A stretch of 64,000 nt of DNA from Limnephilus marmoratus (Eukaryota; Arthropoda; Insecta; Trichoptera; Limnephilidae), in the NCBI GenBank assembly GCA_917880885.1, contig OU862919.1, forward strand, positions 12,728,001 to 12,792,000. The letters run 5' to 3'. This document shows positions 1 through 12,059 of the stretch, piece by piece. The notes beneath the pieces are model-generated. The model made no database searches, was not told the origin of the DNA, and saw only the letters and a program-made list of their open reading frames with translations. Numbering within the stretch: the first letter of the stretch is position 1; each line of letters starts with the position of its first letter. Position numbers and translations under genes: made by a program.

Positions 1-3000
1 CATTTTTCTTACAAAAATTTTCAAAATCCTCAGAACAAAAACACGTACCATTATCACTAACTAAAGTTGCAGGAAAACCAAATTGCGAAAATAATCTATA
101 AAGTATTTCGATATTTTCTTTTGAAGACAGACTGTTTACTTCCAGACACTCAATCCACTTTGAAGAAGAGTCTACCACCACTAAAAAATTTTTGTTATAC
201 AAACTACCATGATCAATATGTACCCTGAACCATACTTCAGGTTCATATGGCCACACTGCTAAAGAACTCTTTTGTGATTCTGGTTTAATTTCTAAACAAT
301 CTCTACAATTTTCCGTTATTTTCTCCAAATCTTGATTAATTTTTGGCCACCAGACAAAGCTTTTTGCAATACCTTTAGTCTTAAAAACCCCTAAGTGAGA
401 TCTATGTAACATCTTTAAAACCTCTTGTCTTAAAGACTCAGGTACAACAACCCTATGTTGATATAAAACACACCCATTTATCAAAGACAATTCTAACCTT
501 TTTTCCCAAAAAATTCTAATAAAGTTACCACTTTGTGCCTTTTTTACTGATGCTGGCCAACCTTCGATAAGAAAATTTTTTACTTGACCTAACACATCAT
601 CCTTTTCGGTTTCGCTTTTTATCACGTCTAAAGACAAATTAAACCCATTATTCTCGAAATAATTAATGTAATCAGACTCTATCTCATCTTCACAGCTAAC
701 CTTTTCAATCGGACACCTGCTCAGAAAGTCTGAACAATTATTTTTCGATTTTACATATTCAATTTTAAAATTAAACGAACCTAACATAATAGCATATCTC
801 TGTAACCTTGACGCGGCAATCTTAGGTACTTCTTTATTTTCACCTAAAATTCTCACTAACGGCTGATTATCCACAGCTAAAATAAATTCTCTGCCGTACA
901 AATATTGATAAAACTTCTTAATTCCAAAAATAATTGCTGTTGCTTCAATATCTAGAATAGAATAATTCTTTTCCGCTTTAGTTAAAGTTCTGCTTGCGAA
1001 CCCAATCGGTCTTTCTACGCCATTTTGAAACCTATGAAGTAATGTTGCTGCTACCCCATTAAAACTACCATCTGTGACAAGTTTCACAGGTATATTTTCG
1101 TCAAAATGCGTTAAAATCCTATCCGAAGTTAATATTCTTTTAATTATCGCAAAACTATTTTCTTGTTCCGTACCCCATTGAAACTTAACATCTTTTTTAA
1201 GTAATTCGTATAATGGTGACAATATATTTGCCATATTTGGAATAAAATTACGATAATAACTAATCATACCTAATAAACTTCTTAAATTATTTAAATCACT
1301 AGGTGCTGGTGCATTTAAAATGGCTTCTTTATTCCGTTCACACGGTTGAATCCCTTGTTCACTTATTTTATAACCTAAAAACTCAATAACTTTTAAATTG
1401 AATTCACACTTGTCACTATTCACTGTTAGATTACAATGTTTCAACCTTTCTAACACGACACATACGTTTTTCTCTAAATCGTCTTCGTCTTCCCCTATCA
1501 CGATAATATCATCCAAATAAAACGTCATGTTCTGTAATCCTGACAAACAATTTGCCATTGCCTTTGCAAATATAGCTGGCGCGGGAGATAACCCGTACAC
1601 TAACCGCTTATACTGAAACAATCCTAAATGGGTATTGATTGTTGTAAAACGCCTACACTCCTTTTTTAAAACAAATTGACTATACGCCGATTTAAGATCG
1701 ATTTTTGCAAAAACTTTCCCACCATTTACTTTCGTTAATAGCTCCTCTATCCTAGGTAATGGATATTTGTCAACTAATAACTGATTATTCACTGTCGATT
1801 TATAATCACCACATAATCTAATACTACCGTTTTTCTTAATTACTGGAACAATTGGACTTGCAAACTCACTAAACTGGACTTGTTCTATAATACCGTCTGA
1901 CAGTAAACTATCTAACTCCCTTTCGACTTTTTCTTTCAAAGCGAACGGCATAACTCTGTGATTACGAAATATCGGAATAGCGGTCTCTTTTAAAGTTAAA
2001 TTCACTTTGTACTTATTAAATTTTCCTAGTTTATCCGTAAAAACTTCCGGGAATTTTTTTACTAATCGCTGCTTCAAAGTATTCTGTTTTATACTGTTTA
2101 CGATTCCGTTAATCCCGACGTTAAAAAGATTCATAAAATCACGCCCCACTATCGATAACGAAGCACTTGTGACAACAACAAATTTCAAATTGTGACACTG
2201 ACCGTTAAATTCCACTTGTGGCGTAATTGTACCTACCACTTCCACGAGCGTATTGTCAAAAGCCCGTAGACTAATGTCTTCGTGCACTAGCTTGATTCTA
2301 CTGAATTTACTGAAATAACACTCCTTGGAAATTACGCAACAAGATGCTCCAGAATCTACCATGAATTTACTCTTGATCCCGTCTAGTGAAACTTCAATAA
2401 AAAATGGTTCGACACTATTAACTTCACCCAACTTTGTGTCCGACAACAAAGTATTCACACTCTTACGTGTTGAGGAACGCTTGCACTGTTTTGCGAGATG
2501 ACCCTTCGTACTGCAAATTTTACATAAATAATTTTTATATCTACATTCCGTCGCGATGTGATTATTGTGACCACAAACGGTACAATTTTGTTTCACAGCG
2601 TTCGCTGGCGACTGTGACCGTGCCCTGTTGCTATGCCCGAAACGCTTCACGTCTCTGTCTTTCACACGCGAATTATTAAAAGAGAGTCGACCGGCCTTGA
2701 GCTGTACATTAGCGTAAACCGTATTATCAACTCGGGACTGCGCTTGAGTTGAAGCTACGAGGTCAATGCACTCGGCGACTTGTAAACATTTTTCGAACGA
2801 GTGTAATTCACCCTCGAGAAATAATTTTTCCCTTACCTTTCCTGGTTTACAACCCAAAACAAAGAAATCCCTTAAATTTACTGATAAACTATTCCCAAAT
2901 TTGCAATTAGTAGAAAGAGACTTTAACCGCACTGCAAACTCACGGATTGATTCGTCATTTCTTTGTTTAGCACTGTAAAACTTAGATCTCTCTTCAAAAA

Positions 3001-3137
3001 AACATTTCGTTGAACAACAATACTCATCAAGTTTAGATATCAAATCTTCTAACTTAATATCTGTTACCTTTTTAGGAATGCACAAATTAACCAATAAGGA
3101 AAAACAATCATCTTTCAATGCATTCAGGAAAATAGCC
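1..3137 (-). CDS. gag C-terminal part and pol polyprotein of Ty3/gypsy element, partial
   Basis: One frame appears open from near 3137 leftwards past position 1. In protein order it shows the following. The gag C-terminal half ends in two CCHC zinc knuckles (CTVCGHNNHIATEC and CKICSTKGHLAKQC, around 2490-2600). An aspartic protease has the active-site motif FMVDSGAS near 2350. A reverse transcriptase has the catalytic box FYLDDIIVIG near 1500-1530. An RNase H region begins with LVTDGSF near 1080. An integrase zinc-binding region spans 310-410, and the integrase core has aspartates in HIDHG near 220 and LVSDNGT near 40. The third catalytic residue (Glu) and the C-terminus lie beyond the window. 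The frame has an in-frame stop just upstream of 3137, so no intact gag-pol start remains here. The proteins would form retrotransposon particles, copy RNA to DNA and integrate it. Confidence 0.88.
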
Positions 3138-3426
3138 CTTTTTTATCATCCGATGCAAACTTTTCATCATTCACGAGGAGAAATTGTCCGAGGCGGACCT
3201 TGAAGTTCTCCCAGTTCCCGTCACGCAAACTGAAGGACTCCAATCCTCGAGACTCCATGTTCCCACTGCCCAGAAGGTACCCAAATAGAGAGAAAGAAAA
3301 CAGAAAAAACAAAAACTTCCCAATGAGGCTTCTTCTTCTGCCGTCTGCTCCCTGGACCCTGCTCCGGAAACTGCTCCTTGACCCTGTGAATTGATGGCTC
3401 CTTCCAGACCCGTCACACAGTAACAC
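3124..3426 (-). pseudogene. gag N-terminal part, separated from the rest by a frameshift
   Basis: The minus-strand frame contains a gag-like start region (LRDGNWENFKVRLGQFLLVN, followed by DEKFASDDKK) and then a stop at 3124. The homologous continuation (AIFLNALKDD) is in a different frame, starting about six bases upstream of that stop. The change of frame coincides with a run of six A and three G on the minus strand at about 3136-3144. This is a typical indel site, or less likely a programmed slip. The upstream part of this frame, before the gag-like segment, is not recognised. Confidence 0.6.
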
Positions 3427-3733
3427 CGATGGCTACCCCAGATCACTCCTGCGACCTGGATCTCCGATCCTTGACCCTCAGAGATGTCGATTGACGCTGG
3501 ACCTCCCGTGCTTCCCCCTTCCGAAAAGCTGGCTGGCTCCAGTGTCTTCTTGCACTTCACTCCTTGCAGTGAAGTGTTGGAATAATTTCGGTCCGGCCTT
3601 TCTTACCGACCCGAAATAATAATGTTACCGCGTATTTTTGCCAAATTTTTGTGCCAAATTTTTTTTGCGCGTCGATTCTTTTCGCGATATTTCTGCCGTA
3701 TTGTGCAGAATCGTGTACCGTAGGCTGCGCCAC

Positions 3734-4000
3734 TGTTAAATACAGACTCGAGTGTAGGCGAGGTTATTTATAAATAATGCGCGTATTGGCGATATGGATA
3801 TTTATTATAGTAATGGCTATAAATACGTCCTAACTAACGTGTTGGCGGTTGGAAAAAGAGAGTGAGGAGAGGCCTGCATCTCCTTTTATATGCGGGATCA
3901 CCTGTCTCGCTCTTGTATGGCCGGAAACAGGTGTGCCACCCTAAAACCTCTCTCACATTATTATAGAAATCGTCACAATAGGCGAATTTAAGGTCCGAAA
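3734..4000 (-). repeat. 5' LTR (on the minus strand) with core promoter; outer end uncertain
   Basis: On the minus strand the LTR seems to end in ...TTTAACA at 3734. It is followed by TGGCGCAGCC, which fits a tRNA primer-binding site of the TGGCGCAG type used by several insect gypsy-like elements. Inside is a TATA-like box (CATATAAAAGG, near 3885-3893). The outer end of the LTR could not be fixed, because no second LTR is present in the window for comparison. Confidence 0.5.
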
Positions 4001-4161
4001 AAAAAGCATGCCTCCCCGCCCATGCCTTTTTCTGTCGCACGTATGTTTTTACGCACCTTTCTATTTCCCTTACGGTCATTGTAAAGTCAGAAAAGTGACT
4101 GTACCTGCGCGAGATTGGTTCGTATCAAGTTCAGGTCGGTATAAAAGTTTGGTGTGTACTA

Positions 4162-5045
4162 AATGTGGCAAATAAAAAGGATGTGAAAAAGATCTGCTAC
4201 GCGTTGTATCATTCTCCAATTGAGCGTGGAATTATAGGATGGGGATCTGCTACTCATCTGATACATAACCTGAATACAATTCAAAAAGGAATCATAAAGA
4301 CCATTCTAAAAGCACCCATTAGAACGCCTTCGATTGAAATTTTCAATAGCCTTGGCGTTCCAAATGTACAATGAATATATGCCAAAAATATATTATTGAA
4401 GCTATTCAAAATCCTGAAACATCTACTAGACCGCGTATCGAACACAATAGATCAGTGGTTCTCAACCGGTGGTCCGTGGATCATAGGTGGTCCGCGAGAT
4501 CTAAAATGTGGTCCACGAAGCATTTATTCATTTACTATAAAACCGAACCGAAAGGTATCCAAAAGCTGATTCGTAACCCTTTTAGTATTAATGATGGGGA
4601 GGTAGCTGAAGAAGTCCGTGAAGTTGAATTGCAAAATGGTAGTAATTGCAGGGACGCGTTTAGTTACGCGATTAACAGTTTATCATTATTGTACCTTGTG
4701 GTCCCTGTGAGAACAAATAAATGTCATAGTGGTCCCTGGTCAATAAAGGTCGGGAACCACTGCACTAGATCGAATAAAAATGATATAAAAAAACATTCCA
4801 AGTTATAAAACCACATTCGAACAAAGAAACTACACTTTGCAACAAAACTCCATAAAATCCTTCCCCAAGACATAAAACTAATAAAAAAATTAATGAGTAC
4901 AAATCAAGAATAAATATATGGCTGAAAGAGGTCAACGAAAAAACCCTAATGAAGACAATTAAAACGACATTGAAGACAAATAAACTATAATTAAATAACT
5001 TTAATCCGCCTCGGCACAGAACCCCCTAGTGAGACTAAGAAATGC
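4162..5045 (+). mobile_element. CR1-like LINE, 3' fragment, split by a hAT MITE
   Basis: Broken frames encode the C-terminal end of a non-LTR reverse transcriptase (SPIERGIIGWGSATH, then IIKTILKAPIRTPS and LGVPNVQ). The homologous stretch of the copy at 7205 reads SHIEYGILAWGNT. Coding similarity resumes after the inserted hAT element (4453-4762). The end carries the family's 3' signature ACAGAACCCCCTAGTGAG near 5016-5033. Several stops and frameshifts make this copy dead. Confidence 0.75.
4453..4762. mobile_element. hAT-type MITE nested in the LINE
   Basis: The element starts CAGTGGTTCTCAACC and ends in the near-complement GGTCGGGAACCACTG. It is flanked by 8-bp target duplications CAATAGAT (4445-4452) and CACTAGAT (4763-4770) that differ at one base. 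An 8-bp duplication plus a CAGTGGTTCTCAA terminus is characteristic of hAT elements. It is 310 bp long with no transposase. LINE sequence continues on both sides, so it inserted after the LINE. Confidence 0.85.
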
Positions 5046-5253
5046 AATATCTATACTTAATTTCACCATTATATTTTGTGTATACAATTATTTTATATAG
5101 TCGCTAAAATAAATTATAAAAAAATAAACCATACCGGGAATGTTTGTGCTAATTAAAATATACACATAATATATGTATACTATGTTCTTAGTGAATATTT
5201 TGTGAGAGGAGATCACGAGAAGTGAAATTCCGAGCTTCGGCGTCGAATAAAAT

Positions 5254-5550
5254 TCATACTTGTAAAAAGTATGGCAATTCGGTTGGCAAATCAGAATAAT
5301 CATTCGCGTAGGCGTTCCGTAGACAACTTTTTAGAAATTGACTAAAGTATTCGTAAACAAAGTAACGTAAACATCCTTTTGCCATGTCCATTGAGATTTT
5401 CCACTCCGGTGCGATACTTAATGGTATTCCAATGTAATTATTTTTATCAAAATTCTCATTCTTCCAACTTAAGGTGGTATACTGGTCTAGAAGCATAATT
5501 ATAGGTATTTTTTCAGGTGCAATAAAAAAAAAAATATTTTTAGTAGCCAT
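5254..5550 (-). other. unassigned 98-codon open frame
   Basis: A minus-strand ATG frame of 98 codons. I do not recognise the product. It contains an aromatic-rich stretch (AKGCLRYFVYEYFSQFLKSC) that could come from a decayed transposon protein, and similar residues continue out of frame downstream on the minus strand (5088-5250). Composition is as AT-rich as the surroundings and there is no promoter or splice context. It is most likely transposon debris or chance. Confidence 0.2.
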
Positions 5551-5689
5551 TATTTTACCAAATATTTATTAAACATTAAAGAATGCATTAAAAAAATCAA
5601 ACGAAAAATTCAAAAAGTTACAGGGTTTTGAAGTGGGGAGTCTCAAAAAAATGGCGCGCCCTGGTTGACACGATTGCAACCCTCCTAGT

Positions 5690-6040
5690 AATATGAAGAA
5701 AAAAACAAAATCCTATATAATGCACTTTCAGTGGCCATTAGACAAAACACAATATATTTTAAATATAAATTTTACACCAAGTCCTGGATTACCAGCCAAA
5801 ACAGATCCAATATCAAAGATTTTATCAAAACTAACTTATAAGTAATTTAATTTTTTCAATGGTAGTACGTTGATGATTATCTATGACTTTAAATGTAATA
5901 TTGCGTTATTATTCGTATTTTATATTATAAATTGCTCATGTAAAGCGCCTTCTCTCAACACGGGTTCTCCTAGTGAGACAGGCATAGGACAAAAGAAATT
6001 GTAAGTCTAAAATTAATAAAAACGAATAATAATAATAACA
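5690..6040 (+). mobile_element. CR1-like LINE 3' end fragment
   Basis: It holds the family's 3' hairpin (5947-5983: GCCT and TCTCA arms pairing with TGAGA and AGGC around CGGGTTCTCCTAG) followed by an A/T-rich tail with AATAATAATAA. The preceding bases 5700-5840 read partly like the C-terminal end of the LINE protein (YFKYKFYTKSWI). No intact frame remains. Confidence 0.6.
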
Positions 6041-6112
6041 AAGCTGCTATGGCCCGAACTAAGGAAAAGTAAAAAAAAATCCGCAAAATGGCGGCTGTCC
6101 GAAATAAAAAGA

Positions 6113-6175
6113 CTTTTCCGAATTTTGACTTTTCCGAATTTTGACTTTTCCGAATTTTGACTTTTCCGAATTTTT
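6113..6175. repeat. 16-bp tandem repeat
   Basis: Four consecutive copies of CTTTTCCGAATTTTGA, the last one diverged at its end, make a short minisatellite of about 63 bp. It sits in unassigned AT-rich sequence. Confidence 0.9.
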
Positions 6176-7204
6176 AAAAATATTAAAAATTGAAATTTTG
6201 TTATAGATTTAGTTAGTCCGATGTATAGAGAAGGCTCACACCAAATTTCAAGTAAATTGGTTCAGTAGAACTTGAGATATCGTGTCAACCGTTTCGAAAA
6301 AAGTAGTTTCGAGAAACGCGCGTTTAAAGTTTTGCTCTAATTAGGTATTTAGATTCTAGTTAGATTCCGTCTAAACCGGTCGAACTAAAATGGCTATAAC
6401 TTTTTAAATAATTCGAATTTTGAAAAATCCTTTTAAGGAGATATTCTTGAATATCTAAACTATATCTTGACTAGAATACATTCTTAAATTATTTGAAGCG
6501 ATAAATGCTAAAGGGTGCGTGATGTCATATGTATCCAAATCAGTTGTCAATGTGTCTATCGTGGATGGTGACGTGGGTTCCAATGACGTCATAACACCAC
6601 CGATCAATCAAAGGGCTTTAGATATTTTGGTTATTTTGTAATATATCAAAAAAAAATTCAAAAAGATACGAATAATATAGATATTATTAAACATAGGTAC
6701 TAATGTCGGTTGTCGGTTCATGCGTTCTTGGGTGCATGAATTGAATCTTCCTTAATTTGTGAAATTATCCAACTTCAATTTACTTTTAATTTTTAAAATT
6801 GGAATCCATAAGTATAAATCATATCAGACAAGCGATAAAGTAGATACCAAAGTTATTTTGTTAATTAATAATACTTGTTTGAAATGTATATTTCTTTTGT
6901 TCAAATGTTTGACAGATGCTTAGATTGATTAATAGAGTGAAGATACATTACTGAGACGACGTGCTTGGTTTCACTGAACTAAAGTCCGGTGGACATTCTT
7001 TAGCAGGCCATTCATATGGCTGCTTCATTCGTACACACGTATTCTTTTAATGGCTTTCTTTTCCGTAAGCGGTGCTACATTTCATTTCGAAATGGATTTT
7101 TTTTGTAAGTTTACTAACATTCGGATGGTTTATTTCTTTTTTTGAAAGGCAAATGATCCTGCGGCAAATATATTTTTAATAAATACTTTCAGCTTCGCAA
7201 ATCG
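6176..7204. other. about 1 kb without a recognised gene
   Basis: AT-rich sequence with no long frame. Bases around 6205-6300 have the look of a dispersed repeat. Nothing can be assigned. Confidence 0.4.
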
Positions 7205-8295
7205 TACAATTATAATATCCCGTGATTTTTCACGACTCTGCTTTAATAATTAAAATAAAATTAAAAATACACGAATGTAATAACTCATCTCTGAACCGGA
7301 ATTGCAACTGCCCATGCCTAGAACAAGTAACAACTATCAAATATTTAGGATTAACCTTTGATACACATCTAAATTGGAAGCAACATATACTTAACACTAC
7401 AAACAAAATCCGCAAATCTATATACTTTTTCAAACAAACGCGCAATTTCCTTAACCTACAACTTTTAAAAACAGTGTATTACTCACTGTGCCAATCTCAC
7501 ATCGAATACGGAATTTTAGCTTGGGGTAACACTTATTCTAATGCCCTCGACCCCATCATTTAAAGCACAAAAACTAATAATAAAAATAATTCTTAAACTT
7601 CCTCTCACTACCAGCACCGATACGATCTTCAATACTTTCAACGTTATGGACATTAAACAGCTCTACGCAAAATCCATCTTAGTTTATTTACATAAAAAAC
7701 AACAAAATCCTATACAAACCAACACAAATGATACACAATACCCGAGCCAAAAATAAAACCACCTTTGGACAAAAACACTTTAAATACATAGCTTGCAAAC
7801 TACACAATACACTACCAGCTACGATTAGACAAACTGAATCAATGACCAAATTCAAACAAGATATAAAGAAATGGATTATAAGTATTGGACGTCACACTAC
7901 TGCTAACATCTGTAAAATAGATTACAAATAGACAGAATTACCATCTCACGTATGTCCTTACCCTTATTAAAGATATTAAAATAGTAAAATCCTATATGTA
8001 TAATATAACTCCCTATATAGATTCGACAGGATTTACTACTTTATTCATCTCTTCCTTCACCTATATAATGCTCTCTTTATGGTATTAACCCTCAATTTAA
8101 ATCATCTTTCTGTTTGAATTGTATAAATCAGTATGTATCTTACCTTATATATTCTTATGTTATAATTAAATATTCTTATGTATGATACTCATTTATGTAC
8201 CTCTACGCCTGTCTCAACACAGGTATACCCTAGTGAGACATGCATCGAATAATGTAATGTAAACATACCTTTTATAGATAAATAAATAAATAAAA
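7205..8295 (+). mobile_element. CR1-like LINE, 5'-truncated copy with 3' hairpin and AATA tail
   Basis: Three successive frames (7222-7563, 7541-7756, 7728-7931) together cover the reverse-transcriptase C-terminal region. The first includes YLGLTFDTHLNWKQHI and SHIEYGILAWGNT; the second and third carry the thumb and the C-terminal tail. At least two frameshifts separate them. The 3' UTR ends with a hairpin at 8207-8243 (TGTCTCA pairing with TGAGACA around ACACAGGTATACCCTAG). It is followed by AATAAATAAATAAA, the short-repeat tail expected of CR1-like LINEs. Confidence 0.82.
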
Positions 8296-8445
8296 AAATT
8301 ATATGGTTATATATTTATACAGATGCATCCTCAAAATTCCCTGGACAGAACCAATTTGAATGTCGGTACTTTACCTAATGGACAAAAATTGTGAAATTGC
8401 AGTAGATGTAAAAAAAAATAAAACTCCTGTATCTTGATCTCGTTA

Positions 8446-8895
8446 TGAGGAACAACAAAGATAGATTCCCCAACTGATGATCCAAGGGAAACTTTATGGA
8501 AGATGCAGTAGAGGTAGACAACGCGTGCTAAGACTACGAAGTCTTTGCGGAACAACAAAGATAGCTTCCTCAACTGATGATCCAGGGGAAACTTTATGGA
8601 AGATGCAGTAGAGGTAGACGACGCGTGCTAAGACTACGAAGTCTTTGCGGAACAACAAATATAGCTTCCTCAACTGATGATCCAGGGGAAACTTTATGGA
8701 AGATGCAGTAGAGGTAGATGGCGCGTGCTAAGACTACGAAGTCTTTGCGGAACAACAAAGATAGCTTCCTCAACTGATGATCCAGGGGAAACTTTATGGA
8801 AGATGCAGTAGAGGTAGATGACGCGTGCTAAGACTACGAAGTCTTTGCGGATCAACAAAGATAGCTTGCTCAACTGATGATCCAGGGGAAACTTC
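8446..8895. repeat. tandem array with exact 100-bp period
   Basis: The marker CTGATGATCCA recurs at 8474, 8574, 8674, 8774 and 8874, so the period is exactly 100 bp and about 4.5 monomers are present. Monomers differ by a few substitutions. Each complete monomer contains an AAGACT/AGTCTT hairpin with loop ACGA, a CTGATGA box and a GGGAAAC box. Nothing is coded. See the finding on the hammerhead-like core. Confidence 0.95.
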
Positions 8896-8899
8896 TATT

Positions 8900-10009
8900 A
8901 TGGACATTGTAGGGTATAACGAAACTGATTATTTTCCTCCGTCATCGTACACGTCAAGATTGTAATTTTTTTAATAAAACGAAGCTACATTTAATTACAT
9001 ATAAAAACGTATGAAATAATTTCTCCTCGTTATTGACGGATCTAAAGAGAAATAAAAAGTTAAAATTTTAGAACAAAATTTAAATACACGTTTTAAAAAT
9101 AAAAAGATAACTAGGGCAGTTCAACACCTCAGGTTAATTTTTTCGGTTTTGGGAACAACTCGTAGAAATCGTTGTCTCTCTTACTATCATGGTTAGAAAT
9201 ATGATTTAAACGGTGTTAGAAAGAGAAAACACCACGATTCTCTTTATAAATCTAAAAGTTAACCGAAAAATTACACCTTTATGAATCCAAAGTTTCCGAC
9301 CGCAATTTGAAAAAAAATGAAACTTTTTTTATTAATTATTTTTACATGAAACAACATAAAGTGTGTTAAATTTTTTTACGTAAAAAAATATACGTTTATT
9401 TCGAATTATAAAATTTGAAACCGTTTTCCTCACCTTTCAAAAACAGTTTTTGTTTTCGGTTGCGTTCACAAATATTCCATTTATCTATTGCGAAGTGGAA
9501 ATATTTTGACCTTCTGTCAAAATAGGTCCGAGGCCTTAGGGATTAACTCACTACCACAGGGCAGTCCTATCGTGAATGTGCGTTATAATTAAGATACAAT
9601 AAATAAATAAATATATAGGGGTTATCGTATCCCATAACTTTGTCAAAACTAAAAGATCACACGGATGGCATTTCTAAGGTGTCACTTACACTATAAAATA
9701 CAATCATATTTTAATGAAAACGGTCACTTAAATGGAATGAAAACAATAATGTTGTGATCAAAACGGTTTCTTTCATATTTATTTCATAATTATTTGATAG
9801 TCACTTTAATATTGCATATGAAAGATTCGCTGTAATGTAATCGCTTATAAATCTTTGTTTTTTTCATTTTTTATTTTTTACACATATTTTAAAAAAAAAA
9901 ACCTAAGGACATATATATTTTTTTTAATTTTATCTATTGTTGAAAATGGTATGAACTAATGATATAATGAATGAGAACATTTTGTCTGATCTCTCAACAC
10001 TTTGTAATT
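8900..10009. other. about 1.1 kb AT-rich DNA without a recognised gene
   Basis: No frame above background, no clear terminal repeats. AT-rich tracts dominate from 9830. Confidence 0.4.
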
Positions 10010-10245
10010 AATTCATATATTTTTATCACTTATTATTTTATCTGTTTATCATTTTATTTTTAAATTTTATTATTTTGCTTTTACTTAACTGTTTTTTTTG
10101 CATGACCGATATTTGCGTGTGTTATTTTTATTAAATTGTGAAATTATTAACCCCGATACAGGCGAACCCTAGTGAGGTTAATAATTACATGCTAAAAATA
10201 TATGTATATAAATTGTGAAGAAGCAATAAATAAATAAATAAAATA
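10010..10245 (+). mobile_element. CR1-like LINE 3' terminus
   Basis: Only the 3' UTR is left. It carries an 11-bp perfect hairpin (10142-10152 with 10176-10186, AATTATTAACC/GGTTAATAATT) around the conserved loop ACAGGCGAACCCTAGTGA, followed by an AATAAATAAATAAATAAAA tail. The loop matches the copies at 5950 and 8210 while the stem bases are different. Confidence 0.6.
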
Positions 10246-10355
10246 AATTGGTCCGGTAGCAAACAAATCAAATGCTTTCCCCCTAAAATCAGTTCACCGA
10301 GAATAGACAATTAATTTATTATGGACAGAAGAAAAATGCTAAGAATTATCTATAT

Positions 10356-11223
10356 CAGGGATGGCGAACCTTTACGTATCAAGGTGCCACTTTTCTAAAG
10401 AAATGTTTAATGAGGTCATAGAAGTGCCATCAAATAATTTTGACTTTGTGATTATTGGGAAAATAATAATAATAAATACTTACTATCAACTAATAACTCT
10501 AAACTACAAAAAATAGGAACATTTAGCTTTAAACGCGTAATTTAAATAAAAGCAAAATTAGTGTGACTTCTGTTGTTGCAGGTTAGATGACAAATAACAT
10601 ATGTTAGGGCTGTAAGATGTTACTTTTAGCAGAATGCATGCACTGGAGTCATCTGTCAAACGGTAAATAACCGACTCTTTAATGTTTTCATCTCTGAAAA
10701 TAATGACTCGCAGGCAAAAGTTGATGAAAATATAGTTAAAATAGCATGAGCCACTTCTTCAAACATTCCATGTTTCCAAAATTTTGATATTAGCATTTTC
10801 ACTTATATTACCTGTCAATCTTTTAATTCTAACTCTCTCCTTATTTCAACAAATTTCAAATAACAAATGACGTCACATCAGGGTAAATAATCAACTTGAG
10901 TATTTCCGATAATTCTTTCAACTGAGAAAATCTCCCAGAAAATTACTTAGTTGAAAAATGAATCATAGAAATAAATTCTTCAGTAACTTGGTCTTCGTCT
11001 GGTTTCTCGTGTATTTCTAAATCGTTAATATATTTTTTATATTTTTTCACCGCACCCGAACATTCTGTAGCGTAGGGATCACTCGGGTTCGCTCGTTCAC
11101 CTAATACACTTCACACTTTTTTCGTAGTGCATAATAAATTTTGTGATCACTAATCAGTGACGTGCCCAAAATATTGTGTCGCGTGCCATTAATGGCACGC
11201 GTGCCATTGGTTCGCCATCCCTG
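10356..11223. mobile_element. hAT-type non-autonomous element, 868 bp
   Basis: Termini are CAGGGATGGCGAACC and its inverted copy GGTTCGCCATCCCTG. Target duplications are ATCTATAT (10348-10355) and ATCTAAAT (11224-11231), 8 bp with one difference. The inside is AT-rich and has no long frame. The termini and duplication length place it in hAT. A decayed transposase may lie inside, but I could not confirm one. Confidence 0.85.
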
Positions 11224-11693
11224 ATCTAAATTATTACCTATACACATTTTATGACTTTAAATGGTCCAATGGCGATAACCAACTCCTACGCATTTCTTTC
11301 AATTGAAAATATCGCAGGGAGAAAATTTCTCACACATTAACATCACAATGGCCCTCTCGCCGGCTATATTGCCGTTCGAGACGATTTCACTCAATTCAAT
11401 TGATCCGATGGCTTTGCTTGCTTCTTGAGTGGCTCCCTTTGTTATCTGGTTATCTCTATTGGATGGTACACGCAAATGCATTACGCGGTTAATCCCCCGG
11501 TAATGAGGAACGCGTGTGCACTATGCACTGTACACTGTTCAAATGCTATTCGTATGGCACTTGTTCGTAGGTATTTTTCAATAAAAACGTTTTATAATCC
11601 ATAGATTCTAGACATTCTGAAGACTATTTTAGCAAGCAGCCGAGCGATTCTATATATTTTGTGGGATCGTTATTAAATAATGTTATCTCCTGT

Positions 11694-12059
11694 GAGGCAG
11701 GCAAGAAAGGCTTGTCTCTTACTCAGCGTAATGAGTAAGAGACAAGCGATAAGTATAATGAAAGGGACCCTCAGATGGTTTAAGCATGTAGAGCGAATGA
11801 GCAAAGAAAGTAGTGTAAGAAGAATATATGACGCAAATGTGAATGGTCGAAAAAGTCGGGGACGTCCGAGGAAGACATGGCACGATCAAGTGAATCAGAT
11901 ACTTGCATCGGGCCATGTCAAGAGTCAGAATAATAGAAGAGTGTGTATGAGACGATGTATGAATGTGAATGAGGTAAATAGTGTGTGCCAAGACCGAGTT
12001 GTTTGGCAATCCGTCCTCTCTGCCTACCCCTGCGGAGAAACGGCGTGATGGTTAGTTAG
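11694..12059 (+). mobile_element. RTE-clade LINE, truncated 3' copy with target duplication
   Basis: The copy encodes the extreme C-terminus of an RTE-type LINE protein in one frame (11680-12048). Marks are LRWFKHVERM, GRKSRGRPRKTWHDQV and WQSVLSAYPCGETA. It is flanked by 11-bp direct repeats TTATCTCCTGT (11683-11693 and 12060-12070) and ends in GGTTAGTTAG, a short TTAG-like tail. Both are as expected for target-primed insertion. It also carries a 16-bp perfect hairpin (see 11710-11747). It is 5'-truncated, hence inactive. Confidence 0.85.
11710..11747. repeat. 16-bp perfect hairpin inside the RTE copy
   Basis: GCTTGTCTCTTACTCA (11710-11725) is followed by the 6-base spacer GCGTAA and its exact inverse (11732-11747). 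Confidence 0.9.

Larger units (their letters stand above)
1..4000 (-). mobile_element. Ty3/gypsy LTR retrotransposon, left part cut by window edge
   Basis: Read on the minus strand the order is LTR (right), primer-binding region, gag, protease, reverse transcriptase, RNase H, integrase (left). This is the Ty3/gypsy order, with integrase after RNase H. The 3' LTR lies outside the window. The right limit is uncertain: the LTR begins near 3734, and LINE sequence is recognisable from about 4162. No target duplication can be checked. The element is fairly young for this window, because the pol frame appears uninterrupted, but gag carries a frameshift, so this copy is probably not autonomous. Confidence 0.9.

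Noticed and set aside
3171..3560. 129-codon minus-strand frame near gag
   Set aside because: It overlaps the gag-like frame in another phase and has no gag features.
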